From Clostridium putrefaciens (GTDB lineage: Bacteria > Bacillota > Clostridia > Clostridiales > Clostridiaceae), in NCBI RefSeq assembly GCF_900461105.1, contig NZ_UFWZ01000001.1, positions 248,001 through 312,000 of the forward strand: DNA of 64,000 nt, in the 5' to 3' direction. The notes under the pieces were generated by a model. The model saw only the letters and a program-made list of their open reading frames with translations. It did not search any database and was not told where the DNA came from. Below, one piece after another: positions 27,501 to 35,159 of the stretch. A program made the position numbers and the translations under genes. The number at the start of each line of letters is the position of its first letter. Within the stretch, counting starts at the first letter, position 1.

Positions 27501-27858
27501 AGCTTTTGTTGTGATATATAATCTAACAAATATAAATATTAATGAAAGAAGAAGAGAACTTGCAACCATAAAACTTCTAGGATTTTATAATAAAGAACTG
27601 GCATCTTATATATATAGGGAAAATATTATATTGACAGTTATAGGAAGTTTAACAGGTATAGGCCTTGGAGTACTTTTAAATAACTTTGTAATAATAAGTG
27701 CAGAAACTAATATACTAATGTTCATAAGAAAAGTTCCACCAATTTATTTTTTATACTCAGTGGGGCTTACAATGATATTTTCAATAATCGTAAATCTTGC
27801 AATGTATAAAAAGTTCGACAAGATAGACATGATAGAATCACTAAAAAGCGCAGAGTAG
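24505..27858 (+). CDS. large FtsX-like ABC permease with coiled-coil insertion
   Basis: A 1117-residue permease. One membrane segment near residues 17-37 is followed by a MacB-like external domain. A long charged coiled coil runs through about residues 270-560 (repeated SEEELNASKKEAEDK and KLNDGKDKLKQG type heptads). The first FtsX block of three helices spans about 590-715; a second external domain is followed by a last FtsX block of three helices to the C-terminus. Coiled-coil permeases of this class move lipids, peptides or antimicrobial compounds across the envelope or act mechanically; the cargo is not evident. ATG 24505 is used rather than the in-frame GTG 24496, which overlaps the ATPase gene. 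Confidence 0.9.
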   Translation: MKKTFLKNLGRDIRKTRSRFLSIVIIIAVGVSFYAGVRATSPDMKISADRYFYENNLMDFKLISTLGLTKDDVDEVGKQSGVTKAVGAYSLDGVIEKDNRSLVMNINSLQDSGGINDVNVVSGRRPENNNEVIVEDKFLKANNLEIGSKIVVGSGSNNDIGDSLKNNEFEIVGTADSPLYISLQRQLSSVGNGSVKGFIYILEDVFKSEVYTEVYVRTDNNQSKSSLLYNEKYKEESRSIEESLKTLGVKRSGLRYDEILETGNTKINESEEELNASKKEAEDKFKDGYAKLQNEKDKINQGEEELKKSEDIFNKEMEDGENKIKLAKAELISAKNKLNIKAQEVEEGKLQIKEAKSKLYNSEKQIISGKGEAASNISSSILGRVALAKAQLDSDPSNPEFLAEYNLINEIYQNNIKGKDFDNMYNSLKDNNNLDKISYYFNIEETKANFDNAALKISIGKKEVDAKEALLQKGETEIEFGRKYIEENEKKLSDSEIQLNKGREEGLKKLNDGKDKLKQGDKLIRENVEKLSIEEQKANNKIKEGQEKIDKNRYYLNHMKDPEWYVLRRSTNVGYETYRQDSDRMDNIGRVFPLIFFLVAALVSLTTMTRMVQEKRIEIGTFKALGYSITSIVSHYLIYSLAASLVGIAVGISFGFTLFPKLIIKAYGSLYTIPYVLTPFNVALAVKSGIIVILFISISVIAATLGELKEVPASLMRPKAPKSGKVILIERVTFLWRRLSFTRKVTARNVFRYKQRLFMTVIGVAACTGLMITGFGIREGIVGSTENQFNKIYKYDMQSNLTGNIDEDEKNEMKDKIIEDSNIKSILFSYSKNGTVQEKNPESEDIYIVVPESAEYINSYINLTMKGKDLNLNDDGVIITEKLSKIMGKGVGDSFKIVIDDTTIEAKISHITEQYVMHYIYMSPKYYEKITGESLKFNGFYGLLENTQNEVEDDTSKFLTKINGVNSISFKNNIQLNYDESVKSINAVVLVLIVSAGVLAFVVIYNLTNININERRRELATIKLLGFYNKELASYIYRENIILTVIGSLTGIGLGVLLNNFVIISAETNILMFIRKVPPIYFLYSVGLTMIFSIIVNLAMYKKFDKIDMIESLKSAE

Positions 27859-27884
27859 AAAAAGAATAATATGTAAATAAGAGT

Positions 27885-27941
27885 AAGCACCTCAGAGGTC
27901 CTCCCTTTTACTTGGATCACCTCTGAGATGCTTCCTTTTTT
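27885..27941 (+). terminator. terminator after the FtsX-like permease; repeated hairpin, copy 1
   Basis: AAGCACCTCAGAGGT pairs with ACCTCTGAGATGCTT and is followed by CCTTTTTT. A clearly related hairpin occurs at 34531-34576. Confidence 0.88.
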
Positions 27942-27968
27942 ATACTTTTATATAGTGGTGTTTTCTTG

Positions 27969-28412
27969 TTATTTTTCTATTATTATTTCTGAAGATATTC
28001 TTGGTGCATTTTTTAAGCTATCACATACGGGGCATGTCTCTTCAATAAACTGAACAAATTTTTCGATGTCTTCTCTTGAAGAAGTTGATTTTATATGTAT
28101 ATTACTTTTTATTGCTTGAAAACCAATTTTAACATCTTTATTCTTTCCTTGAAATCCATCAGGATCTAAGTTTCCTTCAAGTTCTATCCAAAATTCTTGA
28201 AGATCTATTTTTTTAAGTTTAGCAAAACATTTAGCAACTATGCATTGGCAAGCTCCAAGAGAACATAATAATGCTTCTACAGGATTCATACCAGTATCTG
28301 ATCCACCTAAGGATTTAGGCTCATCCATTATTATTTTGTGGTTTCTAGCTGAACATTCAATTTTAAGTCCATCTGTTAATTTAGTGGTACTTTTAAAAAC
28401 TTCTACTGTCAT
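27969..28412 (-). CDS. OsmC family protein
   Basis: A 147-residue OsmC/Ohr-fold protein. The two conserved cysteine sites are present in SLGACQCIVAKC and ETCPVCDSLKN. The family includes thiol-dependent hydroperoxide reductases and also less-studied OsmC-like proteins such as YhfA. Here the first site has the extra Cys (CQC) seen in the non-Ohr branch, so hydroperoxidase activity is likely but not assured. It is transcribed alone, divergent from the LRR lipoprotein, with AGGGGG upstream of ATG 28412. Confidence 0.9.
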   Translation of the reverse strand: MTVEVFKSTTKLTDGLKIECSARNHKIIMDEPKSLGGSDTGMNPVEALLCSLGACQCIVAKCFAKLKKIDLQEFWIELEGNLDPDGFQGKNKDVKIGFQAIKSNIHIKSTSSREDIEKFVQFIEETCPVCDSLKNAPRISSEIIIEK

Positions 28413-28570
28413 TTTTATACCCCCTGTGTAATATTATTTTTAATAAATCATTTACACTTGTAAATGTATACAATTACAGTATAGGCTTGTTAAAAAATTA
28501 GTCAACTTATAAATAACTGAATAATAGTATAATTAAATAAAATTTTAACATTTTGCTAGAGGGATTTTAA

Positions 28571-28655
28571 ATGATTAAGTCAAGGTTGATTTTAAATACT
28601 GATACAACTTGATATGTAGATTATAAAATTCATATAATGGTTTAGTAATAATAAT
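28571..28655 (+). promoter_or_regulatory. promoter region of the LRR lipoprotein, copy 1 of a duplicated upstream sequence
   Basis: TTGATA (28609-28614) and TATAAT (28633-28638) are separated by 18 bases. The ~85 bases around them resemble 30738-30822, including ATGATTAA, TTTTAAATA, ACTTGA and GTTCATATAAT-like stretches at matching spacing. Confidence 0.65.
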
Positions 28656-28673
28656 TCTATGGGGGGAAAAGAC

Positions 28674-30728
28674 ATGAAAAGATTATTATCATTAGTTATG
28701 TCCATTATAATTATGGTTCCACTAATGGCTGGGTGTGGTACTAAAAATAAAAAGGCTGAGGTCATTGAAAAAGATAATAAAGAACAAGTAGAAAAAAAGA
28801 AGGAGGAAGATAAAAAGGAAGAAAGTAAGAAGGAAACTGATTCGAATTTAACTGATTCAAATTTGGATACTACTAACAATATAGCAGTAGTACCTAGTCT
28901 AGGAGATACATATGGCCAATCTCTAATAAATAAAAATTATTCTGATGGCACAAAAACATATAAAAAAGGCAATACTAAAGTAAGAGCAAAAGTGAATGCA
29001 ATTGCTAAAAATAGTGCCTTACCAGAAATCTTACCTACGGATGTAAATACATACATAGGTAAAAAGGAAGATTCTAAGTTAAATAATAGCTCAGAAACTA
29101 AATTAGAGGTTAAGTCGGAGACTAAAATAGAAACTAAACCAGAGGTTAAGACAGATACTAAAATAGAAACTGATCCAGAAGTTAAGTCAGAATCTGAACA
29201 AAAGATTAACCCAGAGACTAAACCAGAAATTAAGCCTGAAGTTCAACCAGAAAAAGAAGATAAAATAGTGAGTATACCAGATAAAAAGTTAAAGCAAGTT
29301 ATAAACTACACTTTAGGAAAAGATAGAAAAGTTGATCAAGAAATTACTAAAGAAGATATGGAATCAATTACAGAAATTAACGGTGATAAAGCAATAAGTT
29401 ATCTGCCAAGAGAAGAATGGATAGAATACATGTCACACGATAGAGGAATTAGAAGCATAGAGGGATTACAATATGCTATAAATCTTGAGAGATTAGATCT
29501 AAGTGAAAATGGAATAAAAGATTTAACTCCATTAACAAACTTAAAAAACCTTACATATATAGAACTAGACAGGAATATGCTAGGGGATTTAACCCCATTA
29601 TCTAGTTTAACGAATTTAATACACTTAAATATATATAATAACGATCAAATAGATGATATGACAGCTATATCTAATCTTAAAAATTTAGAATGGTTAGATT
29701 TACATTGGTGCAATCGTGGTAAAAGAAAGGTTAATGTTCAGCCACTTGGAAATATTACAACTTTAAAAATGGTGAACCTTGAAAGTAATTTAGTTGAAGA
29801 TATAAGTTTTGCAAAAAGATTAACTAATGTACAAGTAATTGGTGTTGGAGCAAACCACATAGTAGACATGACGCCACTTTCAGATATGATTAATAGAATT
29901 TATAAAGATGGTGAATATGTAGATGAAGAGGAAACTTATGTTGGTATGCTAGTACAAGAGCTTAAAGAGCCTATTAATATAAAGAAGGATTATAAAAAGT
30001 TTATTTATGAAATACCTGATCCAGTAAAAGGGTTAGATGAGTATATAAGAAGCAATGGAATTACACCAGCAGTAGAATTTCTAAGTGGAGAAGAAAATGA
30101 GAATATAGGGATAAACTATAACGAGGACACAAAAAACATAGAAGTAATAGTTAAGGGAAATCTAGAAGAAAAACAAAGAAATATAAATACTAAAATTATT
30201 CTAGGATATGAAAAGTATAGCTTAACTATTAAATTAAATATTACTCAAGAAGCGGCAAATAACAAAAAGGATATAAGTGACGAGGCAGCAGATCAGGCAA
30301 GAGAGGCTGTAAATAAAGCAGTTAATGTAAAGGATATAGATGAATATAACTTAGGTGAAGCAAGGAATTTATTAAAACTTGCACAGGAGGCTGTAGAATT
30401 TGCAAAAAAAATAGATTCTAAATTTGATGCTAATAATGTAGAGTCAAAAAAGTTAGAGGAATTTAATTCTAGAATAAAAGAAAAAGAAATGAATATAGCA
30501 GAAAAAAAGAAATTAGAAACAATAAAAGCTGTAGATGAAGCATTTGCATTAAAAGATGGATTAAATAAAGGTAATTTGCAAAAAGCAGAAGGTATGCTCA
30601 GTTTGGTAAGATATAAATTACGAGTAGTAAAGGAATTAGACAAAGAATTTGATAAAGATTTTAATCTAGCAAATAAACTAACTGAACTTGAGAATGCCAT
30701 AAAAGATTGTAAGAAAGTAAACCTATAG
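28674..30728 (+). CDS. leucine-rich-repeat surface lipoprotein
   Basis: A 684-residue lipoprotein: signal peptide with lipobox LMAGC near residue 22. A Lys/Glu-rich stretch and a Pro/Glu/Lys/Thr stalk of repeated ETKPEVK-type units span about residues 145-205. About five internalin-type leucine-rich repeats lie between 255 and 425 (LERLDLSENGIKDLTPLTNL; LTYIELDRNMLGDLTPLSSL). A C-terminal part of two related helical segments follows (DQAREAVNKAVNVKD; KKLETIKAVDEAFALKD). GGGGGG precedes ATG 28674; the longer in-frame ATG at 28659 lies before that site. It is probably tethered to the membrane and exposed. It shares an upstream sequence with the peptide importer that follows. Confidence 0.85.
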   Translation: MKRLLSLVMSIIIMVPLMAGCGTKNKKAEVIEKDNKEQVEKKKEEDKKEESKKETDSNLTDSNLDTTNNIAVVPSLGDTYGQSLINKNYSDGTKTYKKGNTKVRAKVNAIAKNSALPEILPTDVNTYIGKKEDSKLNNSSETKLEVKSETKIETKPEVKTDTKIETDPEVKSESEQKINPETKPEIKPEVQPEKEDKIVSIPDKKLKQVINYTLGKDRKVDQEITKEDMESITEINGDKAISYLPREEWIEYMSHDRGIRSIEGLQYAINLERLDLSENGIKDLTPLTNLKNLTYIELDRNMLGDLTPLSSLTNLIHLNIYNNDQIDDMTAISNLKNLEWLDLHWCNRGKRKVNVQPLGNITTLKMVNLESNLVEDISFAKRLTNVQVIGVGANHIVDMTPLSDMINRIYKDGEYVDEEETYVGMLVQELKEPINIKKDYKKFIYEIPDPVKGLDEYIRSNGITPAVEFLSGEENENIGINYNEDTKNIEVIVKGNLEEKQRNINTKIILGYEKYSLTIKLNITQEAANNKKDISDEAADQAREAVNKAVNVKDIDEYNLGEARNLLKLAQEAVEFAKKIDSKFDANNVESKKLEEFNSRIKEKEMNIAEKKKLETIKAVDEAFALKDGLNKGNLQKAEGMLSLVRYKLRVVKELDKEFDKDFNLANKLTELENAIKDCKKVNL
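29090..29262 (+). repeat. imperfect tandem repeat coding for the ETKPEVK stalk
   Basis: Short in-frame units encoding variants of (E/K)(T/S)(K/D)(I/L/P)E(V/T)K are repeated about nine times. It is typical of an extended wall-spanning linker. Confidence 0.75.
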
Positions 30729-30737
30729 TAATTCTAA

Positions 30738-30822
30738 ATGATTAATGCAACTTGAATTTTAAATATCAATATGACTTGAAATGTGAATGAAAAAGTTCAT
30801 ATAATTAGGTGGATAATAGTAA
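30738..30822 (+). promoter_or_regulatory. promoter region of the peptide importer, copy 2 of a duplicated upstream sequence
   Basis: TTGAAA (30776-30781) and TATAAT (30800-30805) are separated by 18 bases, as in copy 1 at 28571-28655. Confidence 0.65.
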
Positions 30823-30840
30823 TTTACAAGGAGGGAAATC

Positions 30841-32517
30841 ATGAAAAATAAAAAAATAGGATGTCTAATTTTTTCGACTATTATTTCTATGTCTTTAGTT
30901 TTTACAGGCTGTAGTAATAATGATAAAACAGGCAAGCTGACTTCTGAACCTAAGGTTAAAGAAAAAATAGTATATGCATTAAATACTGCTCCAACTGGTG
31001 TATTTAATCCGTTGATAGCAAATACTACATATGATGATGCTGTAAATGATTTAGTTTACTCTAGTTTTTTAGCTTATGATAAAGATTATAATTTAAAAGA
31101 TGATATGGCAGAAAGTCATGAGATATCTAGTGATAATTTAGTATATAAATTTAAACTTAAAAAAGGTATTAAGTGGCATGATGGAAAAGATTTGACTATG
31201 GATGATATAGAATTTACTTTTAAGACTTTAGCAAACAAAAATTATGAAGGTTCTAGCAAAGATGTAGTTGAAAAAGTAAAGGGAGTTAAAGAGTATAGTG
31301 AAGGCAAAGCAGATTCTATAGAAGGTATAAAGGTTAATGGTGATACTATAGAGTTTCATTTTGAAAAGCCTTATTCCGTAGCCCTAGGAAAGATAGGGAC
31401 AACTCCAATTATACCTAAGCATATATGGGCAGAAGTACCTGTTGAAAAATGGACTGAAAGTAGTGATATCTTAGGGAGTCCAGTAGGTAGTGGTCCGTAT
31501 AAATTTATTAAATTCGAAAAGGGACAAAGCGTAGAATTTGAAAGAAATGATGAATTTTATGGGGACAAGGCTAAAACAAAAAGGTTTGTATTTAAAGTTA
31601 CAAATCCTGAAACCGTGCAAGGAGAGCTTCAAAATGGAACTATAGATGTTGCAGATGTTTCAACTTTGAAGAAGAAGGATAGGGAAGACTTAAGTCAAAA
31701 GAAATTTGAATTAGTTAACTATCCTAAAAATGCCATACTTTATATGGGAATAAATTTAAGACAAGATAGATTTCAAGATGTTAAGGTTAGACAAGCGCTT
31801 ATGCATGGAATAAATCGTAAAGATGACTTAGAAAAACGTTCAGAAGGTAATGGAGTTCTTGTTAATGTTCCTATGCTGCCATCTTCATGGGCTTATCCAA
31901 AAGATGCTGGGCTTAATGAATATAATTATGATGTAGAAAAATCTAAAACTCTTTTAAAAGAAGCTGGATGGGAAGATAAAGATAAGGATGGAATATTAGA
32001 AAATAGTAAAGATGAGAAGTTTAAAGTCAAACTACATTGTCCAAGTGGTAATAAGGACCAAGAACAAAGAGCGTTACTTATACAATCAAACCTAAAAGAT
32101 GTAGGTATTGATGTAGAAATACTTACAATGGAATTTAGTACTCTTATGCAACAAGTAGTTGGGGACCATGAATTTGATTTATATCTAATGGCTAATATGC
32201 TTCCTATAGATCCAGATGCAAAACCATATTGGCATTCTACTGCTGCTTCAGATAAAAAGAATACTTTTGGGTGGAATATATCAAGCTACAAAAATCTAGA
32301 GGCAGATAAGTTAATGGAACAAGGTATTGAGGTTTCAGATATGAATAAGAGAAAAGAAATATATAAAGATTATGCTAAAATAATGAATAATGACGTACCA
32401 TGGGTGTATTTCTTCTCACCAAACATAGTTAAAGCTACAAATCCTAAACTTAAAAACTTTACTCCAAATACAAATTTAGATTTTATAGATGTTGAAAATT
32501 GGTACATTGAAGAATAA
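30841..32517 (+). CDS. peptide/nickel-type ABC transporter substrate-binding lipoprotein
   Basis: A 558-residue SBP_bac_5 protein. Lipobox VFTGC at residues 20-24; family landmarks LKKGIKWHDGKDLTMDDI, GSGPYKFIKFEKG, and VRQALMHGINRK. Such proteins capture oligopeptides, dipeptides or metal chelates outside the cell. The cluster order (binding protein, then two permeases) matches opp/dpp/nik operons. AAGGAGGG precedes ATG 30841. A hairpin after the stop may raise its level relative to the permeases. Confidence 0.93.
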   Translation: MKNKKIGCLIFSTIISMSLVFTGCSNNDKTGKLTSEPKVKEKIVYALNTAPTGVFNPLIANTTYDDAVNDLVYSSFLAYDKDYNLKDDMAESHEISSDNLVYKFKLKKGIKWHDGKDLTMDDIEFTFKTLANKNYEGSSKDVVEKVKGVKEYSEGKADSIEGIKVNGDTIEFHFEKPYSVALGKIGTTPIIPKHIWAEVPVEKWTESSDILGSPVGSGPYKFIKFEKGQSVEFERNDEFYGDKAKTKRFVFKVTNPETVQGELQNGTIDVADVSTLKKKDREDLSQKKFELVNYPKNAILYMGINLRQDRFQDVKVRQALMHGINRKDDLEKRSEGNGVLVNVPMLPSSWAYPKDAGLNEYNYDVEKSKTLLKEAGWEDKDKDGILENSKDEKFKVKLHCPSGNKDQEQRALLIQSNLKDVGIDVEILTMEFSTLMQQVVGDHEFDLYLMANMLPIDPDAKPYWHSTAASDKKNTFGWNISSYKNLEADKLMEQGIEVSDMNKRKEIYKDYAKIMNNDVPWVYFFSPNIVKATNPKLKNFTPNTNLDFIDVENWYIEE

Positions 32518-32530
32518 TAAAGGTTGAATG

Positions 32531-32566
32531 GTGCAGGTTTCTGTAAGAGATTATAGAGACCTGCAC
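32531..32566 (+). terminator. intercistronic hairpin between binding protein and permease
   Basis: GTGCAGGTTTCT pairs with AGAGACCTGCAC, followed by AAATTT rather than a clean T run. It probably acts as a partial terminator or an mRNA stabiliser. Confidence 0.6.
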
Positions 32567-32592
32567 AAATTTATGTGGTTTGAGGTGACGCT

Positions 32593-33558
32593 TTGAAAAA
32601 GTATATATATAAAAGACTTACAACTACTTTAATAGTTTTATTTGGAGTATCTATAGTAGTTTTTGCCATGGTTCATATGCAACCTGGAAATCCTTATATT
32701 CAAATGATAAATCCAAATATACCGGCAGAACAAACTGAAATCATGTTAAAAAAATTAGGCTTTTATGACCCATTACCTATTAAATATATAAAGTGGGTAC
32801 GTAGGGCTGTGGTAGGAGACTTTGGATATTCCATACAATTTAAGGAGCCTGTTCTTTCAGTTATAAATAGCAGGATATGGAACACCCTTTTGTTATCCAT
32901 AGTTTCCTCTATAATAAGCACAGCTATAGCAATACCAGTAGGGGTTATTTCTGCAACTAAAAGAAATAGCACTTTTGACTATTTAGCAACAATAATATCT
33001 TTCATAGGCATTTCTATACCCTCATTCTTTTTTGGACTATTATTAATTAAGATGTTATCTTTTGATACTACAATATTTCCAATATCGGGAATGAGAACAG
33101 CAGGTGAAAGCTATACTGGAATAAAAGCCTTTGTAGATGTTGCAAAACACATGGTGTTACCATCTTTAGTTTTGTCATTTATGAATATAGCAGCTCTCAT
33201 GAAATATACTAGGTCATCTATGATTGAAGTTATAAACACAGATTATATGAGGACAGCTAAAGCAAAAGGCTTAAAAAATAGGACTGTTATTTGGAAACAT
33301 GGGTTTAAAAATGCTTTAATAACGATAATAACAGTACTCTGTATGCAAATTCCATACTTATTTTCCGGAGCATTATTAACAGAAACTATATTTATATGGC
33401 CAGGAATAGGTAGGCTAAATTATGATGCAGTTTTAAATCGAGATTATCCACTTATTATGGGGATTTTAATGATAGTAGCTATAATTATATTATTATCTAA
33501 TCTAGTAGCGGATGTGCTTTATTCCATAGTAGACCCTAGGATCACATATGAAGAATAG
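32593..33558 (+). CDS. ABC transporter permease, DppB/OppB type
   Basis: A 321-residue permease with about six membrane helices and the inner-membrane component EAA-type loop (DYMRTAKAKGLKNRTVIWKHGFKNAL). The start GDFGYSIQ and the end TETIFIWPGIGRLNYDAV...DPRI are standard for the BPD_transp_1 DppB family. It reads from TTG 32593 after GAGGTGA. It pairs with the DppC-type permease that follows. Confidence 0.95.
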   Translation: MKKYIYKRLTTTLIVLFGVSIVVFAMVHMQPGNPYIQMINPNIPAEQTEIMLKKLGFYDPLPIKYIKWVRRAVVGDFGYSIQFKEPVLSVINSRIWNTLLLSIVSSIISTAIAIPVGVISATKRNSTFDYLATIISFIGISIPSFFFGLLLIKMLSFDTTIFPISGMRTAGESYTGIKAFVDVAKHMVLPSLVLSFMNIAALMKYTRSSMIEVINTDYMRTAKAKGLKNRTVIWKHGFKNALITIITVLCMQIPYLFSGALLTETIFIWPGIGRLNYDAVLNRDYPLIMGILMIVAIIILLSNLVADVLYSIVDPRITYEE

Positions 33559-33687
33559 GTTATATTTTTAATTAAAAACAAAAAGATGTATATAACTAAA
33601 GGCATAGGAACTTAAGGTATTAATAGTATAAAGGATTATATATCTAAAGTTACAAAAAAATTATAGATTTAAAAGCAGGGGATTTAT

Positions 33688-34527
33688 ATGATTAAAAACA
33701 GAGGTTTAAATAGATTTAAAAAAAATAAATTAGCTATGATTGGAACTGTACTGATATTAATGTTGGTAATCTTTTCTATTGTTGCACCACTTATAATATC
33801 AAAGGATATAAATAAAGTGGATTTGATGAATATTTCTATGTCACCATCAAAAGATCATATTTTAGGTACAGATGAAATGGGAAGAGATGTATTTTCAAGG
33901 CTTGTATACGGCGGAAGAGTATCTTTAACAGTTGGAATGTTAGGTATGTTAATTCAAATACTTATAGGAACAACCTTAGGTATTATAGCAGGATTTTATG
34001 GTGGAGTTGTGGATAGTATAATAATGCGTATAGTTGATGTATTTATGTGCTTTCCGTTTTTTGTTATTGCAATAGCTATGGCAGCAATTATAGGTCCAAA
34101 TATATGGAATGTAATTATAATAATAGGAGTATTATCTTGGACAGGCATAGCCAGGATAGTAAGGGCAGAAATATTAAAACTAAAAAAATCTGAATACATT
34201 GAAGCGGCTCATGCTTTAGGAATTAAAAACATAAGAATATTATTAAAACATCTTTTGCCTAATATTATTCCATCTGTAATTGTGGCGTCTACATTATCCA
34301 TAGCTAGCGGTATATTAACAGAAGCATCCCTAAGCTTTTTAGGTATGGGAGTAAAGCCACCACAGCCAAGCTGGGGAAATATGCTAGCGGCAGCTCAAAA
34401 TATGAGAACACTTCAAAGTGAATGGTGGCTTTGGATACCCCCAGGATTGTGTGTATTTTCAACTGTTATGTCAATAAACTTTATGGGAGATGGAATGAGA
34501 GATTTCTTAGATCCAAATGTAAGTTAA
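33688..34527 (+). CDS. ABC transporter permease, DppC/OppC type
   Basis: A 279-residue permease with the OppC-type N-terminal helix (KNKLAMIGTVLILMLVIFSI), HILGTDEMGRDVFSRLVYGGR and the EAA loop (SEYIEAAHALGIKNIRILLKHLLPN). GGGGAT precedes ATG 33688. The usual next genes, two ATPases (DppD and DppF), are missing: a terminator-like hairpin and pseudogene DNA follow. The importer must borrow ATPases encoded elsewhere, or it is incomplete. Confidence 0.95.
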   Translation: MIKNRGLNRFKKNKLAMIGTVLILMLVIFSIVAPLIISKDINKVDLMNISMSPSKDHILGTDEMGRDVFSRLVYGGRVSLTVGMLGMLIQILIGTTLGIIAGFYGGVVDSIIMRIVDVFMCFPFFVIAIAMAAIIGPNIWNVIIIIGVLSWTGIARIVRAEILKLKKSEYIEAAHALGIKNIRILLKHLLPNIIPSVIVASTLSIASGILTEASLSFLGMGVKPPQPSWGNMLAAAQNMRTLQSEWWLWIPPGLCVFSTVMSINFMGDGMRDFLDPNVS

Positions 34528-34530
34528 AGG

Positions 34531-34576
34531 AAGCACCTCAGAGGTGATCCCTTTTACTGGGATGACCTCTGATGTG
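34531..34576 (+). terminator. repeated hairpin, copy 2
   Basis: AAGCACCTCAGAGGTGATCCC pairs imperfectly with GGGATGACCTCTGATGTG. It resembles the terminator at 27885-27941 but has no T run after it. Confidence 0.7.
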
Positions 34577-34903
34577 AACCCACTTATTGTAAGTTCATTG
34601 ATGAAATTAAACTTAGTGGTTTACATAACCTTAAAAATAAAATATAATAAGTATGAAAGAATCCACAGTTGTGGCCATTTATATGAAGGCTCTGTGGATT
34701 ATTTTTGTTTAATATATATTTTTGTGGATAGATTCTTCAAACAAGATGGTTTTGTGGACAAAGTCTTTAAAATAAGTATATTTTGTGGATAGATTATTAA
34801 ATTTAAGTAGTTTAAGTTGAGGCAAAGCTTTTTTGGAGAGAATCACCAAGGGACTTCAAAATAATGATTATTTTTATAGATTTAGGGAAGAATTTATAGA
34901 AAA
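34577..34903. other. non-coding stretch with TTTTGTGGA-type short repeats
   Basis: After the terminator at 34661 the string TTTGTGGA followed by TAGATT or CAAAGT recurs three times within 80 bases (34713, 34750, 34780). An 82-codon open frame from 34544 covers two hairpins and has no ribosome binding site, so I do not call it. Confidence 0.4.
34661..34706 (+). terminator. terminator-like hairpin after the importer
   Basis: ATCCACAG pairs with CTGTGGAT and is followed by TATTTTTG. Further TTTTGTGGA strings follow at 34713, 34750 and 34780. Confidence 0.6.
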
Positions 34904-35032
34904 CATGGATTAATATTAGTTGATTCAGTTGGCATGTCAACAGTTCCAGAAACTATAGCTGCAAATTATTTGGGAATAGATGTACTTGGAATTGCTTGCA
35001 TTACAAACATGGCTACAGGAATACAATATACT
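34904..35032 (+). pseudogene. remnant of purine nucleoside phosphorylase
   Basis: The frame reads VDSVGMSTVPETIAANYLGI and then DVLGIACITNMATGIQ before a stop. It matches the conserved C-terminal region of trimeric PNP (normally GADAVGMSTVPE... and ...ITNMAAG). Only ~40 residues remain; the upstream frame is shifted and the stop follows at once. It is clearly non-functional, and marks deletion or recombination between the importer and the HNH-like gene. Confidence 0.85.
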
Positions 35033-35159
35033 TAAAATGAATTATGTGATAAACTCTATATTGGAATTATAAAGAAGTGATAAAGCACCTAAGAAGATAA
35101 GAGCTTAAAAAGCTATGTATATTTTGAAGGTGCCTAAAATAAAGTTAAGAGGTGCTATT

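Noticed and set aside
34544-34792. 82-codon plus-strand frame after the importer
   Set aside because: It spans two hairpins, lacks a ribosome binding site and has erratic composition.
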